Assembly: GCF_021654575.1 (NCBI RefSeq)
Contig: NZ_AP024488.1
Location: 1,302,001-1,366,000 of the forward strand
Direction: 5' to 3'
DNA from: Desulfoluna limicola
GTDB lineage: Bacteria > Desulfobacterota > Desulfobacteria > Desulfobacterales > Desulfolunaceae
DNA: 64,000 nucleotides
In this document: positions 34,196-43,621 of the stretch, in pieces
How positions within the stretch are numbered: the stretch's first letter is position 1
Layout of the letters: each line of letters begins with the position of its first letter
Notes under the pieces: model-generated
What the model saw: the letters and a program-made list of their open reading frames with translations, nothing else
Database searches by the model: none
What the model was told of the DNA's origin: nothing
Translations under genes and position numbers: made by a program

Positions 34196-34756
34196 ATTTG
34201 GGCAGAGGCTCGGAGGGCAGGAAAAAGGCTCATGTCAGGGGAGGGGCATGTGCTTGTAGGGTGCATTTATGCACCATGCTGGAATAAAGAAGGATCTCTG
34301 TTTTTCGAGTGGCGTGTAGGGATGCCACGTGTGCCGTTGTGGTGCACGGAGTGCACCCAACGGATCACGGTGTTTCTATCTGTGCTGTGTGGCATGGCAA
34401 TTTTAGACGTTCTGCAACATTTATGACTCTGATTACCCGCCTTGTTCAGCTATATGAGATGCCAATGTGCAGGTTTTGGTGCAGTATGTATCCTGTACAG
34501 TGGATACTGTTGGAATTCTGTTGGATGGGCAAAGCGCGAAGCGTGCCCATCATTGGTCGATTTATCTCGGTCGATCATATTCACCGAAATATCGGCAGGC
34601 CGACATCCTCTTCTGACATGGGCGGTTATCAACGCTCGTGATGGGCACGGCACATACCCCATACCGTTGATATCGCAGCAAGCCATGGCTGTGTATAAGA
34701 GGTCATCACGTTTCTGAATGGACCCTTTGGGAATTGATCTGTGTCGGCATGGTTGA
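34196..34756. other. Gap without recognised gene
   Basis: About 560 bases between the terminator and a family A repeat. Frames are short and compositionally unlike the neighbouring genes. Nothing else recognised. Confidence 0.45.
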
Positions 34757-34860
34757 ATGCCGAAGCGCTTTGGCCCGAGGAATGAGGGACAAAGCGCTTC
34801 GGCAACCAGCTTTCGAGGTGGTTTTTGCTACAGTGGCTTCGCCACCTTGCCGCCGGAGGC
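34757..34860 (-). repeat. Intergenic palindromic repeat, family A (reverse, expanded)
   Basis: On the minus strand: GCCTCCGGCGGCAAGGTGGC, a short extra loop, CCACCTCGAAAGCTGGTTGC, then CGAAGCGCTTTGTCCC ... GGGCCAAAGCGCTTCGG. The second hairpin has an almost perfect 13-base arm. Confidence 0.7.
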
Positions 34861-34873
34861 TTGCTTTTTGCTC

Positions 34874-36916
34874 TTAGTCCACTTTGAATTCGCCAGCGAG
34901 GGAGTTCAGCATTGAAGAGATCTGGCTCATCTCTTTGGCGTTGGTGTTCGATTCAATGCCTGCGGCGGCGATGTGTTCAACGGAGCGGTTCACTTCCCCC
35001 ACCTCATGGGCAATTTTTGTGGTTGCCAGGGCCACCTGGGCGACATTTTCGTTCACCTCTGTGATGCCCATGGAAACCTGGCTGGTGTTGTTGGCAATTT
35101 CCCGGGTTCCGATGGACTGCTCTTCCACGGCCGTGGCCATGGTGGTGACCATGGCGTTGACGTCGCCGATGACCTTTGTGATGCCTTCGATCCCTTCGAT
35201 GCCGGATTGTGCGGCAGACTGCACCGCCTCGATGCTGCCCTGGATTTCACGGGTGGCCTCGGCGGTCTGCCTGGCCAGCTCTTTGATCTCCCCTGCGACC
35301 ACGGCAAACCCTTTTCCGGCCTCTCCGGCCCGTGCCGCCTCAATGGTGGCGTTGAGTGCCAGGAGGTTGGTCTGCTCGGAGATGTCGGTGATGGTCTCTG
35401 TGACCGTGTTGATTGTCCGGGCGGTCTCTCCTAAGTGGCTCATGACTTTGGCGGCTTCACGGGCGCTTTCCACGGCGGCTTCGGTGATGCCCCGTGCGCG
35501 CTCTGAGTTTTCGGCAATTTCCGTGGTGGTGGCATTCATCTCTTCAGAGGAGGAGGCAACGATGGAGACATTCGTGGCTGCCTGCTCCATGGCCGCGGCA
35601 ACGGACTCCATACGGGAGTTGAGCTCTTCTGTGGCTGCTTTTACCGTTGCCGAGCTTTCAAGGGTGGCGTCGGTGCTGGCCGTGATGCTGTCGGAAAGGT
35701 TCAGGATGGTTGATCCCGATGCCATGAGGGTAACCGAGTTGCCGGCAATCTCCTTGATCATCACCTGCAGGCGATCCATGAAGGTATTGAACCAGTGGGC
35801 CAGTTCCCCCACCTCATCGTTTGTTGTTTTGTTGAGCCTCATGGTGAGGTCGCCTTCGCCCTCGGCGATGTCCTTCAGCCCGTTCACAGCGGCAACGATG
35901 GGTTTTACCATGCTCCCTGAAAACAGAACGATGGCGATGACAGCGGTGAGTACGGCGAGAATTCCGATGAGGATACAGGTGCGCATGAGGCTGTTGGCCC
36001 CTTCCAGGACCCGGTCCATGGGGATGTCCACGGCAACCGACCAGGGGGTGGTTGTGTGGCCGATGGTGAAAGGCACGAAGATTCGGTGGATTTCAGTGCC
36101 CAGGGCTTCTGACTGCTCCTCCATGGTATAGACATGGCCCGATTTAATGGCCTTTTTGGCTTTGGTCCAGGCTTCTGATGTGCCGATATCCTGCGCGACC
36201 TTGCCCTTGTCAGCGTGGGCCACATACGTCCCGGAGTTGGCGATCATGCTGACGCTGCCGGTTCCAAAAGGCTTGATGTCGCTGACCATGGCGCTTAACT
36301 CGTCAAGGACCAGATCGATGCCCACAACCCCGATGCATGTTCCTCCAGAAACAATAGGTACCGACGTGGTTGTCATGAGGACCTTGATGGTGGGGTCGAC
36401 ATAGGGGGTCAGGATGGTCTCTTTTTGGGATGCTTTTGCCTCGGCATAGTACACATTCCCCGTGGATTTGAGGTACTCTTCTTCCGAGGTGGTGGGGTCG
36501 GAAACAATGGCACCGCCGTCTCTGTAAAACCAGGGGCTGTATATCCCTTTGTATATGGTCCCCGGATCCACCATGATCCACAGGCCTGAAAATTCCTTGT
36601 TTTGCTCCAGTATCTTTCGGGCCATGGCATCCAGCATCTCAGGCCGGGGCACAAGGGAGCTCTCTTTTATTCCTTCAAAGGTGTGCGCCAGGATTCGTGA
36701 GGCGTCCATGGCCGTCTCGAGCTTTGATTTCAGGAGGCCGCTGTATCTGTGAGCAATCTCGAGGGATTTCTCCATGGCCTCTTTTTCTGCCATCTGAGTG
36801 GCCTTGAACGTGACAATGGCAATGGTCACAACGTAGGTGATAAGGACCACCGAGCAGATGGAGGCCAGCATTTTTGTTCGTAATTTCCAGTTCTTCACAA
36901 GTATGGTTCCCCGCAT
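34874..36916 (-). CDS. Methyl-accepting chemotaxis protein with double Cache sensor
   Basis: 680 residues. TM1 lies at about residues 15-37. A large dCache domain covers about 40-305, with [45 protein letters not shown] and a second-lobe [13 protein letters not shown], the pattern of amino-acid or organic-acid binding receptors. TM2 lies at about 310-332, then HAMP ([18 protein letters not shown]) and the hairpin tip [20 protein letters not shown]. The gene lies 260 bases downstream of a sigma-54 response regulator on the same strand, with a candidate -24/-12 promoter between them. Confidence 0.88.
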   Translation of the reverse strand: MRGTILVKNWKLRTKMLASICSVVLITYVVTIAIVTFKATQMAEKEAMEKSLEIAHRYSGLLKSKLETAMDASRILAHTFEGIKESSLVPRPEMLDAMARKILEQNKEFSGLWIMVDPGTIYKGIYSPWFYRDGGAIVSDPTTSEEEYLKSTGNVYYAEAKASQKETILTPYVDPTIKVLMTTTSVPIVSGGTCIGVVGIDLVLDELSAMVSDIKPFGTGSVSMIANSGTYVAHADKGKVAQDIGTSEAWTKAKKAIKSGHVYTMEEQSEALGTEIHRIFVPFTIGHTTTPWSVAVDIPMDRVLEGANSLMRTCILIGILAVLTAVIAIVLFSGSMVKPIVAAVNGLKDIAEGEGDLTMRLNKTTNDEVGELAHWFNTFMDRLQVMIKEIAGNSVTLMASGSTILNLSDSITASTDATLESSATVKAATEELNSRMESVAAAMEQAATNVSIVASSSEEMNATTTEIAENSERARGITEAAVESAREAAKVMSHLGETARTINTVTETITDISEQTNLLALNATIEAARAGEAGKGFAVVAGEIKELARQTAEATREIQGSIEAVQSAAQSGIEGIEGITKVIGDVNAMVTTMATAVEEQSIGTREIANNTSQVSMGITEVNENVAQVALATTKIAHEVGEVNRSVEHIAAAGIESNTNAKEMSQISSMLNSLAGEFKVD

Positions 36917-36988
36917 TGTTTGTTTATGCCCTTTTGGTGAGGGCTTTGGTTTTGATTGTTGGTGTTGGGGTGGGACGGCTCAAACAAA

Positions 36989-37004
36989 TGCGAATTCTGT
37001 ACCA
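36989..37004 (-). promoter_or_regulatory. Candidate sigma-54 (-24/-12) promoter of the chemoreceptor gene
   Basis: On the minus strand: TGGTACAGAATTCGCA. The GG and GC pairs are separated by exactly ten bases, as sigma-54 requires, and TGGyAC fits the -24 box; the -12 box has TCGCA instead of TTGCA. It lies about 73 bases before the chemoreceptor start. Confidence 0.55.
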
Positions 37005-37121
37005 ATACCTGGAAAATCTGTTGGTTTGGTGAAAAAGCTTTTTAATCAGGATGATATGGCGGGCTGGGGTGGCCTTGTGGCATGCGTTGGGTCGCGTTGG
37101 GCGGGGAGCGCGTCGCGCAGG

Positions 37122-37150
37122 TGAGACAGCCGTCTCAAGCATGAGACGGC
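37122..37150. promoter_or_regulatory. Candidate enhancer (UAS): overlapping TGAGACnGC inverted repeats
   Basis: TGAGAC at 37122, GCCGTCTCA at 37129-37137 and TGAGACGGC at 37142-37150 give two overlapping palindromes. The second has perfect nine-base arms around AGCA. It lies just below the sigma-54 regulator gene and about 120 bases above the -24/-12 candidate, the usual distance for an activator site. Confidence 0.55.
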
Positions 37151-37178
37151 AATGGTGTGTTCTGGGGTGGGGCTGGCA

Positions 37179-38570
37179 TCAAAGCGTGATGTTGTGCTTT
37201 TTAATCAAACGGTAGATTTGGGCCCGAGACAGGTCTGTCAGGCGGCACATCTCCTGGATTCTCTTCTCGGCGAGAGTGGCAATTTCCTGGAGATATGACT
37301 TTTCGGCGGCCTCCATGTGTTCGGCATGGGAAAGGGTGTCGAGGGCGCGGGGGAGGGGCTCAATCGATGGCACCTTTCTGGTGGTGCTGTCGTGAACCGC
37401 CGCCTGTGCCAGTTCTGTTCGGATATGGACGGGCAGGTGAATTGGATGGAGGAGTGGCTCTGTTTTTGCCCGGATGACGGCCGCCTCCACGGCGGCGATC
37501 AGTTCCCGTGCATTTCCGGGCCACGGGTATCGGGTAAGGGCTTCAAGAAACTCCGGGTAGAAGCCTTTGTCGGCAAGCCCGAACCGATGGCAGCACGTCC
37601 CCACGGCACGCATGGCGATGATGTGGGTATCGCCCCGCCGGATCCGCAACGGGGGAAGGGTGATGGTGAGGCTGCGAATTCGAAACAAGAGGTCTTCCCT
37701 GAAGGCTCCTTCCCGAACCAGGCCTTCGATGTCCCGGTGGGTTGCGGCAATGAGGCGGAAATCGACCTCTGTTTCACGATCGCCCCCGACGGCGCGAATT
37801 CGTTTTTCCTGCAGAACACGGAGAAAGCGTTTCTGATTGGAAGGGGAGAGCTCCCCCAATTCGTCGAGAAAGATAGTTCCACCGTCAGCTTCCCGAATCA
37901 GCCCCTCCTGTGATCGCGTGGCGCCGGTGAAGGCCCCCTTTTCATGCCCAAACAGAACGCTTTCCACCAGGGTTTCGGGCAAGGCAGCACAATCCACGAC
38001 CACAAAGGGCCCTTTTGACCTGGGGCTGTTGTCGTGAATGGCTCGGGCAAAAAGTTCTTTGCCGGTGCCGCTCTCCCCGGTGATCAGCACATTGGCATCG
38101 CTTCCGGAGGCGTCGGTGGCGGCGGCCAGGCAATCGGAGAGTTCCGGGCTGTCTCCAGCAATGCTGTCCCGCTTGAACCGGAGAGAAGGGGACGCGGAGC
38201 CCCTTGCCTGACGAATTTCCATGACATGTTTGAGTGAGAGCCTGATGGCATCGAGGGTGGCGGGTTTGACGATGTAGTCCCATGCCCCGCTTTGGATGGC
38301 CTGTGCCGCGCCGTCGGCGGTGCCCTCTCCTGTCAGAATGATCACAGATGGAGAGGACGGGGCCTTTCTGAATTGGGATACGGCAGCTAAGCCGCTTCCG
38401 TCGGGCAGGTGCACATCGAGGAAAATGACGTCCCAGTGCGCTGAGAGAGCCATTTCCATCCCCTTGGCAAGGGTCGGTGCACATGTCGCCCCATACCCCA
38501 TGGATGCAATGATATCTTCCATGAATCCGCAGACCCCCGGGTCATCGTCGATGATAAGTACCTGTTTCAT
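37179..38570 (-). CDS. Sigma-54-dependent response regulator (NtrC family)
   Basis: 463 residues. The receiver domain (1-120) has the acidic cluster IIDDDPG, phospho-acceptor D52 in VIFLDVHLPDG and the lysine in YIVKPA. The AAA+ domain (about 140-370) has Walker A GESGTGKE, the sigma-54 contact loop GAFTGA, Walker B GGTIFLDELGEL and the arginine-finger region. A Fis-type helix-turn-helix ends the protein (MCRLTDLSRAQIYRLIKKHNI). No sensor kinase gene lies next to it here. The next gene downstream on the same strand is a chemoreceptor with sigma-54-type sites in front. Confidence 0.92.
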   Translation of the reverse strand: MKQVLIIDDDPGVCGFMEDIIASMGYGATCAPTLAKGMEMALSAHWDVIFLDVHLPDGSGLAAVSQFRKAPSSPSVIILTGEGTADGAAQAIQSGAWDYIVKPATLDAIRLSLKHVMEIRQARGSASPSLRFKRDSIAGDSPELSDCLAAATDASGSDANVLITGESGTGKELFARAIHDNSPRSKGPFVVVDCAALPETLVESVLFGHEKGAFTGATRSQEGLIREADGGTIFLDELGELSPSNQKRFLRVLQEKRIRAVGGDRETEVDFRLIAATHRDIEGLVREGAFREDLLFRIRSLTITLPPLRIRRGDTHIIAMRAVGTCCHRFGLADKGFYPEFLEALTRYPWPGNARELIAAVEAAVIRAKTEPLLHPIHLPVHIRTELAQAAVHDSTTRKVPSIEPLPRALDTLSHAEHMEAAEKSYLQEIATLAEKRIQEMCRLTDLSRAQIYRLIKKHNITL

Positions 38571-38876
38571 TGTGCATTGCCCTTGTATCTTATAACTTCG
38601 GGAGCTTTAGGGCCCCACTGGATTTGTTGGAAAAAAACACAAACATGGAAAGCACCCCTGCCGTTGATGTCATGTCGCTGCTAAAAGCCATATGGGTTTC
38701 AGTAGGGCATGCTTTTCACGCATTTTTATTATTCCCGCTTATGTTTTGTGTGTGTTGCTCATACTACCTTTATGGGGGAGGAGCAAGGCCCGATTGTATC
38801 GGAAGACCGCAGAGGAAGGTGGGCGGACGTCCCTGAGGGGGTGGATCATTTCGGTGCTCACTGGCGACGTGTCGGC
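38571..38876. other. Gap without recognised gene
   Basis: About 305 bases upstream of the sigma-54 regulator. No repeat family member was seen. Promoters for the regulator must lie here but none is clear. Confidence 0.4.
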
Positions 38877-39563
38877 TCAACGTTCGGGTTGTTTATAATC
38901 AAAGTCTCCGAAGCAATGCGGCAGATGGAAGTTCAATGCATCCACCGGCGCCCAGGCCCCCCAGTGGGGGTGGGAGGAGTCATCGGCACATTTGTAGAGA
39001 TTGCCGCGCCAGCGTTGTCCGCTGATTTGCCCAAGGGGGCCGACATAGGATTCGAGAAGGTCAAACGGGATGAAAAAACCCAGGTGCCAGAGAGTCTCCT
39101 CGCCAATTTCAGGGTCCACGATCTGTGGCATGGAGTGGAACACCTCCACCTGGTCTCCCTGAAGCGGCGAGAGGCGGGTGAAGGCTTTGAAGCCCGTTTC
39201 TGTTCGTGTGGGGTCGGTGATGTAGGATGCCAGCAGGGTGCCGCCGCAATTGAATTCAAAATTGAAGTAGCCGGCTTGGGCTTTGGGCTGGATGAAAAAC
39301 TCCACACAGCTGTCTTTGTAGACCTCCGCCTGAAAATGGGTTCGCGTGCATCGGACGTGCTTGTCGAGGACCTCAAACAGGCCGCAGAGTCCCTCAGAGG
39401 CCCAGGCCAGCTTGACCCGGGTGCGTGGGCGATGTGCGCTTCCCTCGGGGCGAAACTGGTCGATGTATAGAGACGGCATGCCTCCCCATACTGCTCCGTC
39501 CCACGCAAGAGGGGTGGGGGGGCGAAGGGGGATGTGTGCGATGGAAAAGGTCTTCGGTGGCAT
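38877..39563 (-). CDS. CBM9/DOMON-like carbohydrate-binding family protein
   Basis: 228 residues from the ATG at 39561-39563, with AAAGGA upstream; the longer frame to 39680 is less likely. It reads as a beta-sandwich with motifs of the family-9-like module: LAWDGAVWGG near the start, VKLAWASEGLCGLFEV, VYKDSCVEFFIQP, YFNFEFNCGGTLLASY and a closing WAPVDALNFHLPHCFGDF. There is no signal peptide, so it may be cytoplasmic. Such proteins are common as single-domain unknowns; a sugar ligand is not proven. Confidence 0.72.
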   Translation of the reverse strand: MPPKTFSIAHIPLRPPTPLAWDGAVWGGMPSLYIDQFRPEGSAHRPRTRVKLAWASEGLCGLFEVLDKHVRCTRTHFQAEVYKDSCVEFFIQPKAQAGYFNFEFNCGGTLLASYITDPTRTETGFKAFTRLSPLQGDQVEVFHSMPQIVDPEIGEETLWHLGFFIPFDLLESYVGPLGQISGQRWRGNLYKCADDSSHPHWGAWAPVDALNFHLPHCFGDFDYKQPER

Positions 39564-39750
39564 GTTTTTCCTTTGGTCGTTTGTCTGTGCGGTTGTTGTG
39601 TCTTGCCTGCTTGGTATCATAGCGGGCACGGTACGTGACGAAAAGGGAAATGATGATGCATGGAAAAGACGGCCGTGCATGATGGGCCCATGTCCGCTAT
39701 GAGTGGTGCGAATTGCAATAATATCAATCGTGCTATGTGGGGAGATCTAC

Positions 39751-39780
39751 CGTAACCATTCAGTTTGTGCCTCCGTCGGC
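39751..39780 (-). repeat. Intergenic repeat, family B (reverse)
   Basis: On the minus strand: GCCGACGGAGGCACAAACTG then AATGGTTACG. It directly adjoins a reversed family A copy, so the A-B pairing seen at 27009-27092 is repeated here. Confidence 0.5.
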
Positions 39781-39844
39781 CCTGTCGGTGGGGCAAAGCG
39801 CATCGCGACCTGCTTTCAAGGTGGCACACCTTGCCGTCGGAGGC
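39778..39844 (-). repeat. Intergenic palindromic repeat, family A (reverse)
   Basis: On the minus strand: GCCTCCGACGGCAAGGTGTG, CCACCTTGAAAGCAGGTCGC, then GATGCGCTTTGCCCC with its partner toward 39778. Confidence 0.65.
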
Positions 39845-40067
39845 CTGTTTTTTTGGGGCTGAACAGTGAAGACGTCCCCTTCTCGCTCCAATGGAAATGG
39901 GGGGGATGTTGCGATCAATAAACCAAGGGCATTGGGATGGGGCAAGGCTAGCTTAATGTCTCCTTTTGGTAGTCATAAAAGGTGTGCTGTGGTACTGTTC
40001 GAACTCATTTAAAATGAGTGCATGAAGATGATTTCTGTGCAGGATACGTCTTCAAAAGGGGGGAGGG

Positions 40068-40562
40068 ATGAAGCAAGGCTGGTGGCTGTTTCTGCTGATA
40101 GCTCTTCTGGTGTTGCCGTCGCAAGGCAACGGAGACGAGGAGGTGACCGGGCTTCCTATTCATTCTGCCCGGGATGCGTTGGGGTTGCTCCAGCGGGATG
40201 CCTTTGGGCCCATTTCTCTGCAGAGGTTGCGGGGGGATATTGACCAAGGCGTGATTTACTCTTTTTCCAGGAAGTATGGCGCGTGTGCAGTGGAGGTGGA
40301 GTCGCAGAACTCCCCGAAACGGTATGGTGGCGTCGGTTTCAGTTTCTATGGCGCGAAGGCTCGCCTTGATCTCTCTTCGGAGGACGTAAAAGGGCATTTC
40401 AGGAAACTGGGCATTGAACCCGGTGCATCCATTCATGGGGGGCAATCCTATCATTGGATGGCGGAAGGTTTTTCATGCTCCCTGGATTACGATGACGAAT
40501 TGGGTCTCCTTGAGTATCTTTGCCATTATGTTAAGACGCAGGAAAAGGGTGGGTTGAATTAA
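40068..40562 (+). CDS. Periplasmic protein, unknown function
   Basis: 164 residues from an ATG at 40068 with GGGAGGG upstream. A signal peptide is clear (WWLFLLIALLVLPSQG-N). The mature protein has no recognised domain; it contains two tyrosine-rich strands (GVIYSFSRKYGACAVEV, YGGVGFSFYGAKARLDL) and a late cysteine pair. It lies 22 bases before the DUF4124 gene and is probably co-transcribed with it. Export is inferred from the N-terminus only. Confidence 0.6.
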   Translation: MKQGWWLFLLIALLVLPSQGNGDEEVTGLPIHSARDALGLLQRDAFGPISLQRLRGDIDQGVIYSFSRKYGACAVEVESQNSPKRYGGVGFSFYGAKARLDLSSEDVKGHFRKLGIEPGASIHGGQSYHWMAEGFSCSLDYDDELGLLEYLCHYVKTQEKGGLN

Positions 40563-40583
40563 ATAAGTGGGGGGGGGCAGGTA

Positions 40584-41123
40584 ATGAGCGGTGTAAAGAT
40601 CAGATGTGTGGTGGTGGCGATTCTTCTTGGGGGACTTCTGTCCGGGGTATCCATGGCTTCCATGTACAAGTGGACGGATGAGAATGGTGTGGTCCATTTC
40701 AGCAACGTGGCACCCACCGACAATGCGGAAGGGGTAAAAGAAGAAAAGGCGTACCCCGCCGAGCACACATCAAAGCCACGTCCTAAAACTAAGCCCCACA
40801 CCTCACAGGATATAGTGCCGGATTTTTCAGTCCCCGGCTTGGCCCAGAAAGCAGAAAGCCCCCTTGGGATGTGTCAGGAGGCGGTGAATCAGGCGTACGA
40901 CACCATTGAGAACTATCTCGCCAGTGCTCGGAAAAATCTCAAAGGGGGCTATATCAGTCAGTCGCAATACGATATTCTGAAGGTGAACTTTGGAAAGATC
41001 AAAAGAGAGCTGAGCGTTTCGGGGTGCATGGCGAGCAGGGGCAAGGAGAGGAAGTTTTACGAATGCCTGGCCGACAGTTACGGTGATATTCTGATGTGCC
41101 ATGATACGTATGAAGACAGGTGA
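40584..41123 (+). CDS. DUF4124-domain exported protein
   Basis: 179 residues. The signal peptide is VVVAILLGGLLSGVSMA-S. The mature N-terminus MYKWTDENGVVHFSNVAPTD is the hallmark of DUF4124, a short beta module common in proteobacterial envelope proteins. A proline/lysine linker follows, then a helical C-terminal domain with four cysteines (CQEAV, GCMAS, ECLAD, MCHDTY) that could form disulfides. The gene follows the exported protein at 40068 closely. Function unknown. Confidence 0.75.
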   Translation: MSGVKIRCVVVAILLGGLLSGVSMASMYKWTDENGVVHFSNVAPTDNAEGVKEEKAYPAEHTSKPRPKTKPHTSQDIVPDFSVPGLAQKAESPLGMCQEAVNQAYDTIENYLASARKNLKGGYISQSQYDILKVNFGKIKRELSVSGCMASRGKERKFYECLADSYGDILMCHDTYEDR

Positions 41124-41136
41124 CGGTGGCTTGCCC

Positions 41137-41166
41137 AACCGCCGGAGGCATCGCTGAGTAGTTACC
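41137..41166 (+). repeat. Intergenic repeat, family B
   Basis: AACCGCCGGAGGCATCGCTG then AGTAGTTACC, a slightly diverged copy of the core. Confidence 0.5.
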
Positions 41167-41238
41167 GCCGGGGCCAGGATGATCACAGGCCCGAGTTGAA
41201 CCGGGCCACGTTTTTGGATTTAGAGGCGAGGACGCACC

Positions 41239-41595
41239 ATGACCAAAAAAGAGATACTCCCCTACGACAGGATGATGACCGGAATTCTCCAGGGAGACGA
41301 AGAAAAAATTCTTGCGGCCATCAAGGGCGGGGCAGACGTGAATCAGCCCTTCCACGGGCATGCTCCCATCACATTTTCCGTGCAGTCGGGGAAGGTGGCA
41401 ATATTTGATCTTCTCCTTGAAGAGGGCGCCGAGCTGAGCCCTCTCTCCGCCCGGGCCATCTGGGTGAATGCCAGGCGAAAGGGGAACAACGAGTTTATTG
41501 CACGTATTAAGGATCGTGGCGTTCGCATCGGCTTTGCCGCGCGACTGGCTTTCTGGCTGATCAGGATCAAGGACCGTTTTCTTCCTGCCAGGTGA
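41239..41595 (+). CDS. Short ankyrin-repeat-like protein
   Basis: 118 residues from an ATG at 41239. Residues about 12-75 read as two ankyrin-type helix-turn-helix units (MMTGILQGDEEKILAAIKGGADVNQ; ITFSVQSGKVAIFDLLLEEGAEL). The C-terminal 40 residues are basic and helical (ARLAFWLIRIKDRFLP). There is no signal peptide. It is a likely protein-interaction module with unknown partner, alone in its unit. Confidence 0.65.
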   Translation: MTKKEILPYDRMMTGILQGDEEKILAAIKGGADVNQPFHGHAPITFSVQSGKVAIFDLLLEEGAELSPLSARAIWVNARRKGNNEFIARIKDRGVRIGFAARLAFWLIRIKDRFLPAR

Positions 41596-41997
41596 AACGT
41601 TTACCTTATATATAGAAAGAGCGTTCAGTAAAAGGGGACAAAAGATACCGGATGGTGAACATGCCTCCACAAGAGAGCATCGGGGTTGGCGCAGTGCCGT
41701 CACACCGGTGTTTTTTTTGTTGGCCATACATTCGAGTGAGCTTTTTCATAAGGTGGGGGGACCCAAGGAGGGGGGGGGGCCTGGGCAGGTCTCAATGCGT
41801 GGTGTGTGTGCCGAAGCGGCAAAGCCAACAAATCGGGATCTCATGGAAATATGGCCCAGGGTTACCCCGGGGTGAATGTTGCCTGTCGGGCCATGGGTGC
41901 CCGTAGGGGGAGGGTTTGAAGGGGCCCCAAGGGAATAAAGCAATATGCGGACCACGTTAAACATTGTTAGAAAAATAAAATTATTCGATATAGCCCC

Positions 41998-42027
41998 TTG
42001 TCAATGTGAGCTTAGGTGTGCTAAAAA
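41998..42027 (+). promoter_or_regulatory. Candidate promoter of the eutH leader
   Basis: TTGTCA at 41998 and TAAAAA at 42022 with an 18-base spacer. Transcription would begin about 15 bases before the first ANTAR hairpin. Sequence match only. Confidence 0.4.
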
Positions 42028-42048
42028 CTTTCAAAAATTGGAGTAGGG

Positions 42049-42127
42049 CGACACAATGGCGTGTTGTTGAAGAAAGTCGATGAAGCTTGCTACCGGGGAA
42101 GAACGCCCTAGTTGCAAGTTTTTTTTT
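42049..42127 (+). promoter_or_regulatory. ANTAR two-hairpin antiterminator with overlapping terminator (eutH leader)
   Basis: Hairpin P1 (42049-42066) has arms CGACAC and GTGTTG around hexaloop AATGGC, with the conserved A1 and G4. P2 (42074-42088) has loop GATGAA on a short bulged stem. The 3' arm of P2 is part of the terminator, CTTGC (42086) pairing with GCAAG (42114), followed by nine T's. P2 and the terminator therefore cannot form together. EutV binding to P1/P2 would allow read-through into eutH. Confidence 0.82.
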
Positions 42128-42256
42128 GGCCTGAAATTATCGGGTATTGTGAAGAGAGGATAATTTTTGGTCGCAAATTTGAAATCCACCCAGATGCTTA
42201 TGGGCGGAGCAGGTTGGCGATTCACCACTGAATTTAGATGAATTAGGAGTTTTGTC

Positions 42257-43486
42257 ATGGGTTATATTGGTCAAGTCATCATTTACATCATTATGGCATG
42301 CGCCGTTATCGGTGCTCTTTCATACCTCAAGGACGACACGAGCCCTCTGGGTCAGGAGTTCCTTGAAGGTCTTCACAGCATCGGTCCTATCTTTATCCCC
42401 ACCGCAGGTATCCTGGCAGCCAGCCCCTTTCTTTCTGCTTTTGTAACAAGCGTTTGCGGTCCCATGTTCAACGCCATTGGCGCAGACCCTGCCATTGCGG
42501 CAACCACCATCATTGCTGTTGATATGGGTGGTTACCAGCTGGCCGATGTTCTTGCTCAGTCACGAGAAGGCTGGATCATGGCCATGGTTGTCGGTTACAT
42601 GTCCGGCGCCACCATCGTTTTCTCCATTCCCGTGGGTCTGACCATGCTCGAGAAAAAAGATCACCAGTACATGGCACTCGGTGTTATGGCCGGTCTTCTC
42701 AGCATTCCCATCGGCGTGTTTGTCTCCTGCGCCATGATCTCTGTTTCCGATATGATGGTTCGTGGCATGATCGCTGTAAACGGCGAATCTGCCCTTGCCC
42801 TCGGTCTTACCTTTAAAATGATCTTTATCAACCTCCTGCCCCTGACTATCTTCTGCGTCAGCTTGGCTGTGGGGCTTAAGTTGATCCCCAAGACCATGAT
42901 CAAGGGCTTCCTGATTTTCGGGCGCTCCATGAACGTTGCTCTGACTCTGGTTCTTGTCTTCTCCATTGTTGAGTATTTCACCGGGTTCTTCACCAACGTC
43001 TTCGGCACCTGGGGCTTTGATCCCATCATCGCTGATGAGGCGGATCAGTTCCGTGCCCTTGAGGTTGCCGGTTACATCGGTATCATGCTCTGTGGTGCCT
43101 TCCCCATGGTTTACCTGATCAAGAAGTACGCTGCCGGTCCCATGGACAAGGTGGGACACATGATTGGCCTTGAAAGCACCGGTGCTGCCGGCATCCTGGC
43201 TGCCGCCGCCAACATCCTGGCCATGTTCCGTCTCATCGCCGACATGCGACCCAAGGACAAGGTTCTTTGTGTGGCCTTCTCTGTATGCGCAGCGTTTACC
43301 TTCGGTGACCACCTCTCCTTCACCGCAAACTTCCAGCCCAACATGATCCTTGCTGTTATGTCCGGCAAGCTTCTCGGTGGCGCTGCCGGTTTCGGTCTGG
43401 CCTACCTCCTCTCTGTTCCCGCTGCCCTGGTTCTTGAGAGAGAAGATAAAGAAAACGCCGAAGAAGAAGTCAAGGCAGCCGCCTAA
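42257..43486 (+). CDS. eutH: Ethanolamine transporter EutH
   Basis: 409 residues, the normal EutH length, preceded by AGGAG. About ten membrane segments run through the protein. Family blocks include FIPTAGILAASPFLSAFV, AVDMGGYQLADVLAQS, KTMIKGFLIFGRSMNVALTL, ESTGAAGILAAAANILAMF and FGDHLSFTANFQPNM. EutH imports ethanolamine across the inner membrane, mainly at low pH or low concentration. The gene has its own ANTAR leader in front and a strong terminator behind, so it is an independently controlled unit of the eut regulon. Confidence 0.93.
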   Translation: MGYIGQVIIYIIMACAVIGALSYLKDDTSPLGQEFLEGLHSIGPIFIPTAGILAASPFLSAFVTSVCGPMFNAIGADPAIAATTIIAVDMGGYQLADVLAQSREGWIMAMVVGYMSGATIVFSIPVGLTMLEKKDHQYMALGVMAGLLSIPIGVFVSCAMISVSDMMVRGMIAVNGESALALGLTFKMIFINLLPLTIFCVSLAVGLKLIPKTMIKGFLIFGRSMNVALTLVLVFSIVEYFTGFFTNVFGTWGFDPIIADEADQFRALEVAGYIGIMLCGAFPMVYLIKKYAAGPMDKVGHMIGLESTGAAGILAAAANILAMFRLIADMRPKDKVLCVAFSVCAAFTFGDHLSFTANFQPNMILAVMSGKLLGGAAGFGLAYLLSVPAALVLEREDKENAEEEVKAAA

Positions 43487-43586
43487 GAATTAGATATAAG
43501 TCGCTGCCCTCGTTAGCGCGTGGGTGGCGATTGATCCGCTTTTTTTGCAACGGGTCACATTCGTTGTGAGAAAAGAGACGGCTCCC

Positions 43587-43621
43587 ATGGCCGCGCAAGA
43601 GATTGCGCGGCCATTTTTTTT
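43587..43621 (+). terminator. Rho-independent terminator after eutH
   Basis: ATGGCCGCGCA and TGCGCGGCCAT form a perfect 11-base-pair stem around AGAGAT, followed by eight T's. Confidence 0.9.

Larger units (their letters stand above)
39564..40067. other. Gap holding repeats A and B, no gene
   Basis: About 500 bases between divergent genes. The middle carries a reversed B-A pair (39751-39844). The 5' part has only chance frames. Confidence 0.5.
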
